Assembly: GCF_047372505.1 (NCBI RefSeq)
Contig: NZ_JBKBEU010000001.1
Location: forward strand, 434,001 to 498,000
Reading direction: 5' to 3'
DNA: 64,000 nt
Source: Phaeobacter cretensis
GTDB taxonomy: Bacteria; Pseudomonadota; Alphaproteobacteria; Rhodobacterales; Rhodobacteraceae
Notes under the pieces: model-generated
Databases searched by the model: none
What the model was told of the DNA's origin: nothing
What the model saw: the letters and a program-made list of their open reading frames with translations, nothing else
Part shown: in pieces, positions 1 through 7,578 of the stretch
Numbering within the stretch: position 1 is the first letter of the stretch
Layout: each line of letters begins with the position of its first letter
Made by a program: the position numbers and the translations under genes

Positions 1-2
1 GC

Positions 3-974
3 GTGTCATCGGAGTGGCTCTCGCGCCCCGATGACGAGCCGCATCTGTCGCTCGTCGATCCGTTCGCCCCGGTCGAGGACCGGGCAGACCGGAGCCGCAC
101 CTGCACGGTGCAAAATACCGCGATCCGGGTCGAGGCGCATCGCGACAACTCGGAGAAGCTCGGGCTTGTCCTGCCCGATGCGGATGAACCCATCGCGCCG
201 GCGCATTGGTCCTTCGGCCAGCTCTCGAGCCTCGTTGGCGCACCCGCGGCCTATCTGCGCCAGCTGTCCGCCCCTCTGCTGGGGATCAACCTGCAATACG
301 GCCTGACCAGCCATCGCGCCGAGCAAATCAAGACCATAGAAGTCGCGGATGGGCGCACGGAACTGCGCGCGGTGACCGGCCCCGACTACGGGCGCATCTA
401 CGACCACGAACCGGTTTCCGCCGTTCAGCGCATTGCAGGCTACGGCACGGCTGACACCCGCTGGAAGGTCCCCGGCGTGCTGGACTGGTCCACCGGCATC
501 TACAACCCGCGCATGGACGTGACGAAGGAGACGATGACGCTCTATGCTTCGGACCGCGACGTGTTCCTGTTCCTTGTCGACGACCTCAACCCGATCGAGA
601 CGGGGTGGCTGCCAGAACCGCAACCTCTGGGGCGCTGTGGATTTTCAGAGATCACGATCCGACACTCGAAATACGCTGCCTCCCGCTTCGCCGAGTCCTC
701 GCCCGCGCCCTTCATCGACGGCATCCGCGCGGCGCGCGAGAAGATTGTCACGCGGCCGGACGACAACCGTGAGGACTTTCTGCGCAAGCGCGGGTTCTCG
801 GAAGCGGAGACAGGGCGGATAGTCAAGACAGTGCTGGCCGAAGAAGACCGCCCGCCCGAGAGTGTCTTCGACTTCGTTCAGGGGATCACGGCCGTGGCTC
901 GGTCAAAGCCGCAGCAGGATGCGCGGTTGGTGATGGAGGAGAAGGCGAAGGGGCTGTTGGAGAAGGTCAGTTGA
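3..974 (+). CDS. DUF932 family protein, 5'-partial and internally deleted
   Basis: The product matches the DUF932 family of plasmid and phage proteins, whose function is not established. The reading frame is already in family-like sequence at the window edge (EWLSRPDDE), so the true start probably lies upstream; the GTG at 3 is only the first in-window start. Around 600-655 the sequence runs from NPIE straight to the family's late segment. The words CQNRNLWG and DF are legible only in another frame, and the frame returns at EITIRHSKYAASRFA. This indicates a deletion of some tens of codons plus a small compensating indel. The frame stays open to 974, so a shortened protein could be made, but loss of function is likely. 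It sits beside parB and trbI fragments in an element remnant. Confidence 0.65.
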   Translation: MSSEWLSRPDDEPHLSLVDPFAPVEDRADRSRTCTVQNTAIRVEAHRDNSEKLGLVLPDADEPIAPAHWSFGQLSSLVGAPAAYLRQLSAPLLGINLQYGLTSHRAEQIKTIEVADGRTELRAVTGPDYGRIYDHEPVSAVQRIAGYGTADTRWKVPGVLDWSTGIYNPRMDVTKETMTLYASDRDVFLFLVDDLNPIETGWLPEPQPLGRCGFSEITIRHSKYAASRFAESSPAPFIDGIRAAREKIVTRPDDNREDFLRKRGFSEAETGRIVKTVLAEEDRPPESVFDFVQGITAVARSKPQQDARLVMEEKAKGLLEKVS

Positions 975-983
975 GAAGCCTTT

Positions 984-1011
984 AGCGACGGCTTGCTGAT
1001 AAGCCGTCGCT
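984..1011. terminator. Stem-loop after DUF932 gene
   Basis: A perfect 11-bp inverted repeat (AGCGACGGCTT at 984-994, AAGCCGTCGCT at 1001-1011) with a 6-nt loop begins ten bases after the DUF932 stop. It has no clear T-run, so it may be a terminator acting in either direction or an RNA-stabilising hairpin. Confidence 0.55.
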
Positions 1012-1084
1012 ATATATTGAAGAATGCAAAGGGGACCGGCCCACGGCGCTTTGACTGAAGCGCTTTCAGTGCTTTCGACCGTGC

Positions 1085-1657
1085 TTAAGCGTTGCCGGCT
1101 CGGAGGACACCGGCCTTTCCAGGATACTGTGCTTTCGGGTTTTGGCGCCAGACGAACTCCACAGTAACGGGAATGCGATGCTGATTGGCAAGTCGATCGA
1201 CCTCTTTCCATGCATCCGCGGCTGACTGACCCTGAATCGAGATCCCGAGCTCCGTATAGTACCGGTAGCCCTCTTCCTCATAGCTGGAAGCCTTTGCCGG
1301 AATACCCAGTTCCCGAACCAGCTTCTCACCCTCGAACCCTTTGGACTTCAATCCTACAATCATCGAGTTCAGGATTGAGGCCCATTTCGGATTCTGGATC
1401 AGTTCTCCGTCGATGGATGCTTTCATCGGCTTCGTGAATGTAAGGCTTGGTGCAGTGTCAAATGTCAGTACGCCACCATCCGAAGTCTCGGATGTTTCCA
1501 GCACTTCATAATCACGTTCCATACCAAGCTGTTCCATCGCCTCTTGGACGATGCGATCGATCGTTTCACTTGGCGACTTGGTTCCGAACCAGACTTTGAG
1601 CGTGCTGATATCGGCAAACGTTGCGTCATTAATCCTAACTACGGGCATCATGGCCAT
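1085..1657 (-). CDS. Unrecognised protein with a possible ribbon-helix-helix N-terminus
   Basis: I do not recognise this family. The 190-residue protein from the ATG at 1657 begins MAMMPVVRIND, a short strand-like segment, followed by two probable helices (about residues 12-50, including KSPSETIDRIVQEAMEQLG). That arrangement would suit a ribbon-helix-helix DNA-binding head. The C-terminal half (YYTELGISIQGQSAADAWKE) looks like a compact alpha/beta domain. An upstream TTG at 1711 would lie inside the palindromic region and lacks a ribosome site, so 1657 was chosen. Two ATATGT(A/T)ACAT palindromes lie just upstream, which suggests self-regulation. It is transcribed towards the DUF932 gene. A role as a small regulator or restriction-related protein is only a guess. 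Confidence 0.55.
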   Translation of the reverse strand: MAMMPVVRINDATFADISTLKVWFGTKSPSETIDRIVQEAMEQLGMERDYEVLETSETSDGGVLTFDTAPSLTFTKPMKASIDGELIQNPKWASILNSMIVGLKSKGFEGEKLVRELGIPAKASSYEEEGYRYYTELGISIQGQSAADAWKEVDRLANQHRIPVTVEFVWRQNPKAQYPGKAGVLRAGNA

Positions 1658-1680
1658 CTCGCTTGGTTTTGGTATATGGA

Positions 1681-1726
1681 ATATGTAACATGGATTCTGC
1701 CGTGCAGTCAAGAAAATATGTTACAT
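1681..1726. promoter_or_regulatory. Paired palindromic operator upstream of the 1085-1657 gene
   Basis: ATATGTAACAT (1681-1691) and ATATGTTACAT (1716-1726) are near-identical 11-bp quasi-palindromes, centres 35 bp apart. They lie 24-69 bp upstream of the ATG at 1657. Position and spacing suit a repressor binding as two dimers over the promoter, most simply the adjacent protein itself. Binding is inferred. Confidence 0.5.
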
Positions 1727-1830
1727 ATTTCCAGAAGGGCGATTGAGAGTGAGAGAGGTGCCGGGTTTTCCGTGACGGGTTTGGAGGTCGGGAGAGAGGC
1801 TCCCGGTTGGCCTGTCACGGAGATATCCCA

Positions 1831-2040
1831 ATGACCAAGCAACAGAAAATCACCCTCAGCGCCTCGCGCGACATCCCCTTCAACAAGCTGATGCTCAGCC
1901 AGTCAAACGTGCGCCACGTCAAGGCGGGCGTAGCGATCGAGGAACTGGTCAAGGACATCGCGCGGCGGACGCTGCTCAGTTCCATCACCGTGCGGCCGAT
2001 GCTGGACGACAACGGCGCCGAGACCGACAGCGCCGGCGCG
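1831..2040 (+). pseudogene. ParB/RepB-type partition protein, N-terminal fragment
   Basis: From the ATG at 1831 (GGAGAT seven bases upstream) the product reads like the N-terminus of the plasmid ParB-like nuclease/partition family: SRDIPFNKLMLSQSNVR, then IEELVKDIARRTLL and SITVRPML. Homology stops after about 70 residues at GAETDSAG, where the sequence switches into a trbI-like stretch in another frame. The fragment lacks the GRRR-type core, helix-turn-helix and C-terminal domains that ParB needs, so it cannot act as a partition protein. It is best read as the left side of a deletion join. Confidence 0.65.
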
Positions 2041-2042
2041 GC

Positions 2043-2324
2043 GGGGGGCTGCAGGACCGGGTCAACTACCACTGGGGCCGCGTCTTCCTCGCTGCATGGT
2101 TCGCAACGATCCTCAACCTCGGGCTTGAGAGCGGTGGTGAGAGCGAGGACGATGTCGCAACCGCCATCCGCGAGGCTGCACAGGACACCATAGGGCGCAC
2201 AGGCAACGAGATCGTCCGCCAACAAATCGCGGTTCCCCCAACATTCACCATCCGCCCTGGATTTCCCGCCCATGTCATGGTCACCCGCGATCTGATCCTC
2301 GAGCCATTGGGAGAAGTAAGATGA
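2043..2324 (+). pseudogene. trbI: TrbI conjugal transfer protein, C-terminal fragment
   Basis: The frame ending at the TGA of 2322-2324 encodes the C-terminus of TrbI, the VirB10-like inner/outer membrane spanning protein of conjugative type IV secretion: GLQDRVNYHWGRVF, an AIREAAQDTIGRTG helix, then FTIRPGFPAHVMVTRDLILE. About 90 codons remain of a protein normally near 400 residues, and no start codon or ribosome site precedes them. The fragment begins at the G-run 2043-2048 exactly where ParB similarity ends. It overlaps the next gene by ATGA, the arrangement usual for intact trbI-DUF2274 pairs. Confidence 0.7.
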
Positions 2325-2593
2325 CGAAATTGAAGCTGAGTGCCACCCCCGACGAAAAACCCGTCAAGGCCACCGTGGAATTGCCCGCAGATGTTCATCG
2401 GGATCTGATCGACCATGCACGCGTTCTGGGCAAGCAGACCGGCCGAGAGCTTGCCCCACCACGACTGATCGCCCCCATGTCAGCGCGTTTCATGGCCACC
2501 GATCGCGGGATTGCGAAAGCGCGCAAGACTGTGGATGCAGCATCGCGTCAGAAGGTGTCCGGAAAGACGACCGAACCGCCCTCAGACACTTGA
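2321..2593 (+). CDS. DUF2274 protein (trbI-linked)
   Basis: This 90-residue protein matches DUF2274, a small family of unknown function usually encoded directly after trbI in alphaproteobacterial conjugation clusters. Visible family features are KLKLSATPDEKPVKATVELPA at the start, HRDLIDHARVLGKQTGR in the middle and LIAPMSARFMATDRGIAKAR near residue 60. The start overlaps the trbI fragment stop by 4 bp. The gene looks intact, but its partner is destroyed and no other transfer genes are present, so it is probably a relic that may no longer be expressed. Confidence 0.7.
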   Translation: MTKLKLSATPDEKPVKATVELPADVHRDLIDHARVLGKQTGRELAPPRLIAPMSARFMATDRGIAKARKTVDAASRQKVSGKTTEPPSDT

Positions 2594-3131
2594 ATCTGGC
2601 CACCCGCGGCCTTCTAACAGAAGGGCATCCGCTACGATTACACACAGCTTGCACAGGCCCGCCACCTAACCCGTTGATCTGTTAGCGGTCTCGCTCCACT
2701 CCTCCATAGGAGAGACGGACAAGCACGCTGCATCAAGAGCGGCAATGTCGGGCATTCTGAGCTCTTCAATGGCCCGCGATCAGGGTTTTACATCCAGATT
2801 GCACATTTACTGCACAGGAATTGGGGCAGTCTAGCCCCTCGAGAACGAGGGCATGCGATCGATGTTGATTGCTTGGGGAGTTGAACCCGGTTCCCAACGG
2901 TAACATCACCCTCATGGATGTTCGCCGTTTTGACTGCCGAGTTGGCCGTGATTGCAAACGACCAGCCATTCGCTGGCTCAATACTGGACATACATTCTAT
3001 CAATTTTATTAAACATTGCTGACCAATTATACCATGACTGCCTCCGCGGTTGATGGTCAGGTGGACGCCCTACAGGTCGTCTACCGCTATTCAATACTTG
3101 CGGCGGCATGAGTGATCGGGAGGAGATCCAT
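2594..3131. other. Intergenic stretch without a supported gene
   Basis: About 540 bases follow the element remnant. I see no supported coding sequence. It contains one copy of a 45-base imperfect repeat (2641-2685) described separately, and the last part (2990-3120) is AT-richer and probably holds the promoter of the outer-membrane gene. Short open frames here have no recognisable content. Confidence 0.4.
2641..2685 (+). repeat. Imperfect direct repeat, left copy
   Basis: The segment beginning CACACAGC and containing GCCACCTAACC followed by TTGA is matched at 34523-34564 in the same orientation, roughly 80 percent identical with small gaps. The two copies bracket the beta-barrel, dehydrogenase, catabolic and gentisate genes. 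This could be an attachment-site pair or a dispersed genomic repeat. Confidence 0.4.
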
Positions 3132-4250
3132 ATGAAACTTACAACCGTGGCCAGCGCGGCGCTAATGCTGTGCGCGTCTATGACGTTTGCACAAGAGAAC
3201 CCACAAGGTGGCCGACCACCGGGTGGTCCAGGTGGACCACCACCTCCGGGTATTCTAGGCACGATCAACATGGCGCGTGCTGGCCTGCTTGCACCGTACT
3301 TTTCGGATGCGCAGTACGGGATTCAGCAGGGACGTCTTGGTGCATCGCGTGTGCGGATTGGCCAAGTTCTGTCGGGCAACGTGCCTGCCAATGGCATCAA
3401 AGAGGGGGGTCGCTCTTTGATCCTTGGGTTTGGGGCATCAACGATGTTGCCAGACCAAAGTTCTTTTTTGACGTTTTCATTGCCCGTTGCAATCGTAGAT
3501 GAAGCGCCAAACCAGATCGCGGCAAGCACCGAATATCCGGCATTTCGACTGGCGTATCAGAAGTTTACTGGTCCAAACACGATGTTTGGTGCGTCTTTGA
3601 CTTATGTTGACTTTGATGTTCGGACCTTCCGGCCGAACGGTGATCGGATTGGACGCGTTCAAAGGCCAGCCCTCGACTTCCGCTTGGACTACCTGACCAA
3701 GCTGAATGACAATTGGGGTGTTGCTGGTCGTGCGACCTATTCAATCGGCGAGTCGACCACTAATGTTTTCGGCCCCGGGCTTGAACAGACGCAGCGTGAT
3801 GATCGGCTCTATCTGCAGGCCGATCTGGTCGGCAACTTTCGCCACAGCGACCTGTCGTTTGTTCCTGAAGACTGGGTCCTGCATCCAAGGGTTGGAGCTT
3901 CATTTTTGCGCTCAACGCTTGAGGAAACTCAAAACAACTTCGGCGGAACACGCAGCGGCGTTTTTGGCTCCACGGAAGAATCCGGTTCAATCTGGGCGAT
4001 GGCTGACCTCGTCAAAGAAGTACGCCCCGGTGGCGGTTGGGCCCCCAGCTTCAGGCTTGGCGTCGAACATGTCTACCAGGACGATTTAGACAACTTTATT
4101 GACGAAAATACCTACCTGATAGGGGGCATTGGCGCTTCTCTCACTTCAAAAGATGGGAATAGGTTTCAGGTTGGCTATGAACGGCGGCAAGGTCTGAATG
4201 GAAACCGAACACAGGATACTTTGGTCGTCGCATACGGGATCACATTCTGA
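3132..4250 (+). CDS. Predicted outer-membrane beta-barrel protein
   Basis: The 372-residue product starts at ATG 3132 behind GGGAGGAG. A signal peptide is visible (MKLTTVASAALMLCASMTFA, cleavage before QE). A short Pro/Gly-rich stretch follows (residues about 22-40), then alternating polar/aromatic strands to the end, finishing ...VVAYGITF. A C-terminal phenylalanine preceded by alternating hydrophobics is the BAM recognition signature of outer-membrane barrels. The barrel recalls autotransporter or porin-like domains, but no passenger domain is present. The gene stands alone between the element remnant and a MarR regulator and has its own terminator. A pore or channel role is possible; the substrate is unknown. 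Confidence 0.6.
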   Translation: MKLTTVASAALMLCASMTFAQENPQGGRPPGGPGGPPPPGILGTINMARAGLLAPYFSDAQYGIQQGRLGASRVRIGQVLSGNVPANGIKEGGRSLILGFGASTMLPDQSSFLTFSLPVAIVDEAPNQIAASTEYPAFRLAYQKFTGPNTMFGASLTYVDFDVRTFRPNGDRIGRVQRPALDFRLDYLTKLNDNWGVAGRATYSIGESTTNVFGPGLEQTQRDDRLYLQADLVGNFRHSDLSFVPEDWVLHPRVGASFLRSTLEETQNNFGGTRSGVFGSTEESGSIWAMADLVKEVRPGGGWAPSFRLGVEHVYQDDLDNFIDENTYLIGGIGASLTSKDGNRFQVGYERRQGLNGNRTQDTLVVAYGITF

Positions 4251-4276
4251 ATACGACCACGCTTCGGTGAAACAGC

Positions 4277-4303
4277 AAAGGTCCGCTATTTTGGCGGGCC
4301 TTT
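4277..4303 (+). terminator. Rho-independent terminator of the beta-barrel gene
   Basis: AAAGGTCCGC and GCGGGCCTTT form a stem around a TATTTTG loop, about 27 bases after the stop, ending in TTTATTA. Confidence 0.7.
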
Positions 4304-4399
4304 ATTACGTTAGTCACGACAGAATTAGACCACTTAGTTCGGTGCGCTTGTAATCTATATCTTTGCGCGCTACCCCTTAAAATCAAGGAGATGATGCAC

Positions 4400-4837
4400 A
4401 TGATAGACGCCGACAGCCCAATTTTAATGTTGCGACTTTTGCGGTCTGCATATTGGTTTGACGAAGGTCTACGCCGTGCTACCAAAGCTGAAGGCGGGGC
4501 AAATTTTCCGCGGGCTCAGGCCTTGGTGGTTTTGAATGTCACGCTTGGTATGCGAAAGCCGCAGGAACTTTCTGACGCAATGGGAATTTCCCGTCAGGCC
4601 ATCGGTCGTTTGATCGGAGATCTCGTCGAGGCAGGCGCTTTGGTGGTCAAACCAGATCCCGACGATGGGCGCGCGACCATTGTCGAAATTGACCCAAGTG
4701 CAGAAGATCAGATGCGCAATACACTTCGTCACGCACAACGCTTGGAGAAAAAACTTGGCGATATCATCGGCGCTGATCGTCTGGCCGTTCTGCGCGCGGC
4801 TCTTGCCGAAGATTGGGGCGAACCTGACCTTCCTTGA
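4400..4837 (+). CDS. MarR-like winged-helix regulator
   Basis: The protein (about 145 residues) has the MarR layout: an N-terminal dimerisation helix, a winged helix with ELSDAMGISRQAIGRLIGDLVEAGAL at about 47-72, the wing PDPDDGRATIVEID, and a long C-terminal helix. Three in-frame ATGs occur at 4391, 4394 and 4400. AAGGAG at 4385-4390 abuts the first, so 4400 has the best spacing. It follows the beta-barrel gene but is separated by a terminator, and it converges on the NmrA/dehydrogenase operon. Its ligand and targets cannot be read from the sequence. Confidence 0.75.
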   Translation: MIDADSPILMLRLLRSAYWFDEGLRRATKAEGGANFPRAQALVVLNVTLGMRKPQELSDAMGISRQAIGRLIGDLVEAGALVVKPDPDDGRATIVEIDPSAEDQMRNTLRHAQRLEKKLGDIIGADRLAVLRAALAEDWGEPDLP

Positions 4838-4899
4838 CCCATAGAAAAGCGGCGCCGCTTGGACGCCATCATTTCTTTTTAGAAACGAAGTTGCAGCTG

Positions 4900-5829
4900 C
4901 TAGCCTAGCAGTTGTTCTTTGTGATCGGCGAGCCAATTTCGCAGAGAATTCGGTTTGCGGCCGATAGTACGTTCGACAAAGTCGTTGAGGGCCCAGACCT
5001 CCTCATTTGCGCCCTCATACGACAGGAACGCCCAAAGAGCGGGGGCGAATGGCCCCATCATGGGGGAGTATTGCGCCATGAAGTCTTCACGGCTGCCGTG
5101 GTACGTGATCTCTTCACCAAACACTTCGGACATGATCGGCGCGACTTCGCTATAGCGATAGAGGTCTTGCCCGTTGTTGAGCGTATGGAACTGGCCGATG
5201 TGTTTGGCATTGTCGGATAGCAACAAGCGTCCAGCCGTTTCAGCGATATCGAGCGGGTCGATATAGGGTACTTTGCGATTGTTCCAGATCAGCTTGCGAT
5301 CATTGCGAATGCCTGGCGCCATCATCGTCAGGAAGTTGTCCATGAAAGTCGCACCAAAATTCATAATGGTTACCGGTAGTCCGCTTGCGTAGAGCAAGTT
5401 CTTTGCATGGTGATGCTGCACGAACGGGTCGCCGGGGATTTCCCGCAACGCTTGTGGGACACGGTGAATGTTGGCTTCGGGCATTAGGCCTGTGGTGCGC
5501 AGCAGGTGCACGATGGTGCCGGATTTCTTGACGGCCGAAATCAAGTTTTCCGTCACAACAGTTTCGTCCAATCCGGGCGGGGCGTTTACGAACATCCCTT
5601 CGATCCCGTCGACGGCCGCATCCATGGAAGCCGCATCAAAGTAGTTCGCAACAATGACTTCGGCGTTTGGGAATTTTTCCTGAAGCGCAGGGACTTTGTC
5701 TGCTTTGCTGGACACCAGTCGCAGCTTAACCTGAGGCGCTTCTTTGGTGAGGAATGCGGCGAGTGGCGAACCGATGTGATTGGCCGCGCCAAAGATCAGC
5801 ACGCTTTCGGGTATTTTCTTGATGGTCAT
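4900..5829 (-). CDS. NmrA-like NAD(P)-binding oxidoreductase
   Basis: A 309-residue atypical short-chain dehydrogenase of the NmrA/HSCARG type. The N-terminus has a Rossmann strand and glycine loop (SVLIFGAANHIGSPLA, residues 8-23); later there are FVNAPPG and a substrate-side segment YIDPLDIAETAGRLL. The usual YxxxK pair is not evident, as is common in NmrA relatives that act as quinone reductases or redox sensors. GGAG lies eight bases before ATG 5829, and a longer in-frame extension has no ribosome site. It is the last gene after the three FAD/Fe-S dehydrogenase genes, about 60 bp downstream, so probably co-transcribed. Confidence 0.7.
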   Translation of the reverse strand: MTIKKIPESVLIFGAANHIGSPLAAFLTKEAPQVKLRLVSSKADKVPALQEKFPNAEVIVANYFDAASMDAAVDGIEGMFVNAPPGLDETVVTENLISAVKKSGTIVHLLRTTGLMPEANIHRVPQALREIPGDPFVQHHHAKNLLYASGLPVTIMNFGATFMDNFLTMMAPGIRNDRKLIWNNRKVPYIDPLDIAETAGRLLLSDNAKHIGQFHTLNNGQDLYRYSEVAPIMSEVFGEEITYHGSREDFMAQYSPMMGPFAPALWAFLSYEGANEEVWALNDFVERTIGRKPNSLRNWLADHKEQLLG

Positions 5830-5891
5830 TTGGTCATCTCCGGTATTCAAGTACGCCGAAGCGGCGTCGGCCGCCTCAGGCTGAGATCTGT

Positions 5892-7574
5892 TTAGTCTTT
5901 GCGCGCGACAGCAGCTGTCTTCGCGGCCCCTTTGGTACCGGATTTGAGAACGAAGTTCACAAATGGACGCGTCTTGTCTGAGAACAGGATCTTGCGGATG
6001 AAGGGCATCATATTCCCGCCCGGCAAAGCCTTTGGTGGGATGTAGAAACTTGCATCTGCGTTCCAATTTGGATCGATGCTGTTCTTGATCCGGCGCATCC
6101 AGACGCCTTCTTTCGATTTGGTTTGGAACAGATCAACGATTGGGCCACCGATAAGCGCACGCATGCCAAGATGGCGTTCATCCATCCGGTGCAGGTGGCG
6201 CAGGAACGATCCAATCGCCATGCCGGTGCCTTCTGGCTTTTTGTGGCCAGGCATCATCACGTGTTCCGTCCACAGCTGGCGGTTTTCGTGGACCCAAGCC
6301 CAATGACTTTCAACATCAGCGGTACACATCAAATCACTGCTCTTGTCGGCTTCGACAAGCTCTTCTGCCAATTCAAGTGCTTTGGGCCAGAGGTTCCACG
6401 AGTCGTTGATGCCAAAGCTGGTGGCACCCCCGCCACCCTGACGGGATACGCGTGCCACGTATTGCGAGGTGACAAGCCCGCGCATCAATTGCTTTTCGTG
6501 ATCTGGGTCGAGCTCCAAGAACCGACCCCCGGTTTCTTCGACCACCTTTTTAACGAGTTTTTCCTGATAGGCCGCTTGAGCTGCAGAATGCGCCTGCGTC
6601 ATGATCTGCGTGCCGTGGCGGTTTTCGTCATGTGCGATTTCGGGCAACGTGCCTGCTTCTTTCTGTTCAACGAAGTCTTCATTCGTTGGTGTCAGAACAA
6701 GGCCGTAAGCTGTCGCGGACAGGCGCAGGAAGGCGAAAAGCTGACCAGACCGGCTGAGGCGTTGGGCACATTCCGCGACCTTTTCAGGCGCGTCCCAAAC
6801 AGGGGCGTAGAAGCGTGCGTAGTTTGACGGTTCAATCCCGGCTTGTGGGAAGACACCTGTCAGCTTCATTTCTTTGTCGCCGGCCCATGGGTGCAATTTG
6901 TACCCGATGCGGGTGAAGATACCCAATGCCCCATGCGCGCCCATATAGCCGCGGATCATGCCGCGGAACCCGATGCCGGGGCCCTCTTCTGAGAACCAGT
7001 TGTCTTCGCCGGTTGTACCGATGCGCACGATCTCACCCTCTGGCGTGACCCACTCAAGCCCAAGGATGTTGCGGGCATTCGTTCCGGTGGATGCACCGGA
7101 GCTGCCGATGCCCAGCATCGATGTTGCGGACGCCAAAGGGGAGTGCCCTGCTCCGGCCCCGACGACGTGGCAGGTCAGGCCGACTTTCATCGCCTCTGCC
7201 ATCAAACGACCGGCAGTCGCATAGGGTTGGATGACCGCCATAGAGTTCTTGCGGTCGATCTTTTCGATCTTATCCATGCGGACAAGGTCGATCATGACAG
7301 CGCCTTGCATCTGCGGAAGGTGCATTGCCCCGTTGCCAGAACTAAGCGGCCGGAACTTGAGCCCATGTGCGTTACAGGCCCGCACGATTGCGGCTACTTC
7401 TTCCGTGCTACCGGGAAGCACGACCGCAGCGGGCCAGAATTTCAGCTTTGGCCCGGGCATGCCCCCGACCCCACCGTTCCAGGCATAGCTGGCTAGGGTC
7501 GCAAGATCGGTGGCGACGTTTTCTGCACCGACGGCCTTTTGAAGCGTCTCTAAGGCATCTGATTTGATCTTCAT
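5892..7574 (-). CDS. FAD-linked oxidase, GlcD-like subunit
   Basis: A 560-residue PCMH-type flavoprotein of the VAO family. The FAD domain shows FWPAAVVLPGSTEEVAAIVR at about 46-65, PLSSGNGAMH, then the pyrophosphate loop GHSPLASATSMLGIGSSG, and a middle segment G.IRGYMGAHGALGIFTRIGYKLHP. The length exceeds glycolate oxidase GlcD (about 500) and approaches 4-cresol dehydrogenase or vanillyl-alcohol oxidase, so the substrate may be an aromatic alcohol or a 2-hydroxy acid. The start at 7574 follows GGGGGAGTAAGATC, and only 4 bp separate it from the upstream Fe-S gene. The three genes together resemble GlcD, GlcF and GlcE, passing electrons from FAD to Fe-S centres and then quinone. Confidence 0.75.
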   Translation of the reverse strand: MKIKSDALETLQKAVGAENVATDLATLASYAWNGGVGGMPGPKLKFWPAAVVLPGSTEEVAAIVRACNAHGLKFRPLSSGNGAMHLPQMQGAVMIDLVRMDKIEKIDRKNSMAVIQPYATAGRLMAEAMKVGLTCHVVGAGAGHSPLASATSMLGIGSSGASTGTNARNILGLEWVTPEGEIVRIGTTGEDNWFSEEGPGIGFRGMIRGYMGAHGALGIFTRIGYKLHPWAGDKEMKLTGVFPQAGIEPSNYARFYAPVWDAPEKVAECAQRLSRSGQLFAFLRLSATAYGLVLTPTNEDFVEQKEAGTLPEIAHDENRHGTQIMTQAHSAAQAAYQEKLVKKVVEETGGRFLELDPDHEKQLMRGLVTSQYVARVSRQGGGGATSFGINDSWNLWPKALELAEELVEADKSSDLMCTADVESHWAWVHENRQLWTEHVMMPGHKKPEGTGMAIGSFLRHLHRMDERHLGMRALIGGPIVDLFQTKSKEGVWMRRIKNSIDPNWNADASFYIPPKALPGGNMMPFIRKILFSDKTRPFVNFVLKSGTKGAAKTAAVARKD

Positions 7575-7578
7575 GATC

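Noticed and set aside
1658..1711. Longer N-terminus for the minus-strand gene from a TTG at 1711
   Set aside because: No ribosome site, and the added codons run through the palindromic operator.
6123..6827. A 234-codon plus-strand open frame
   Set aside because: It is the shadow of the GlcD-like gene.
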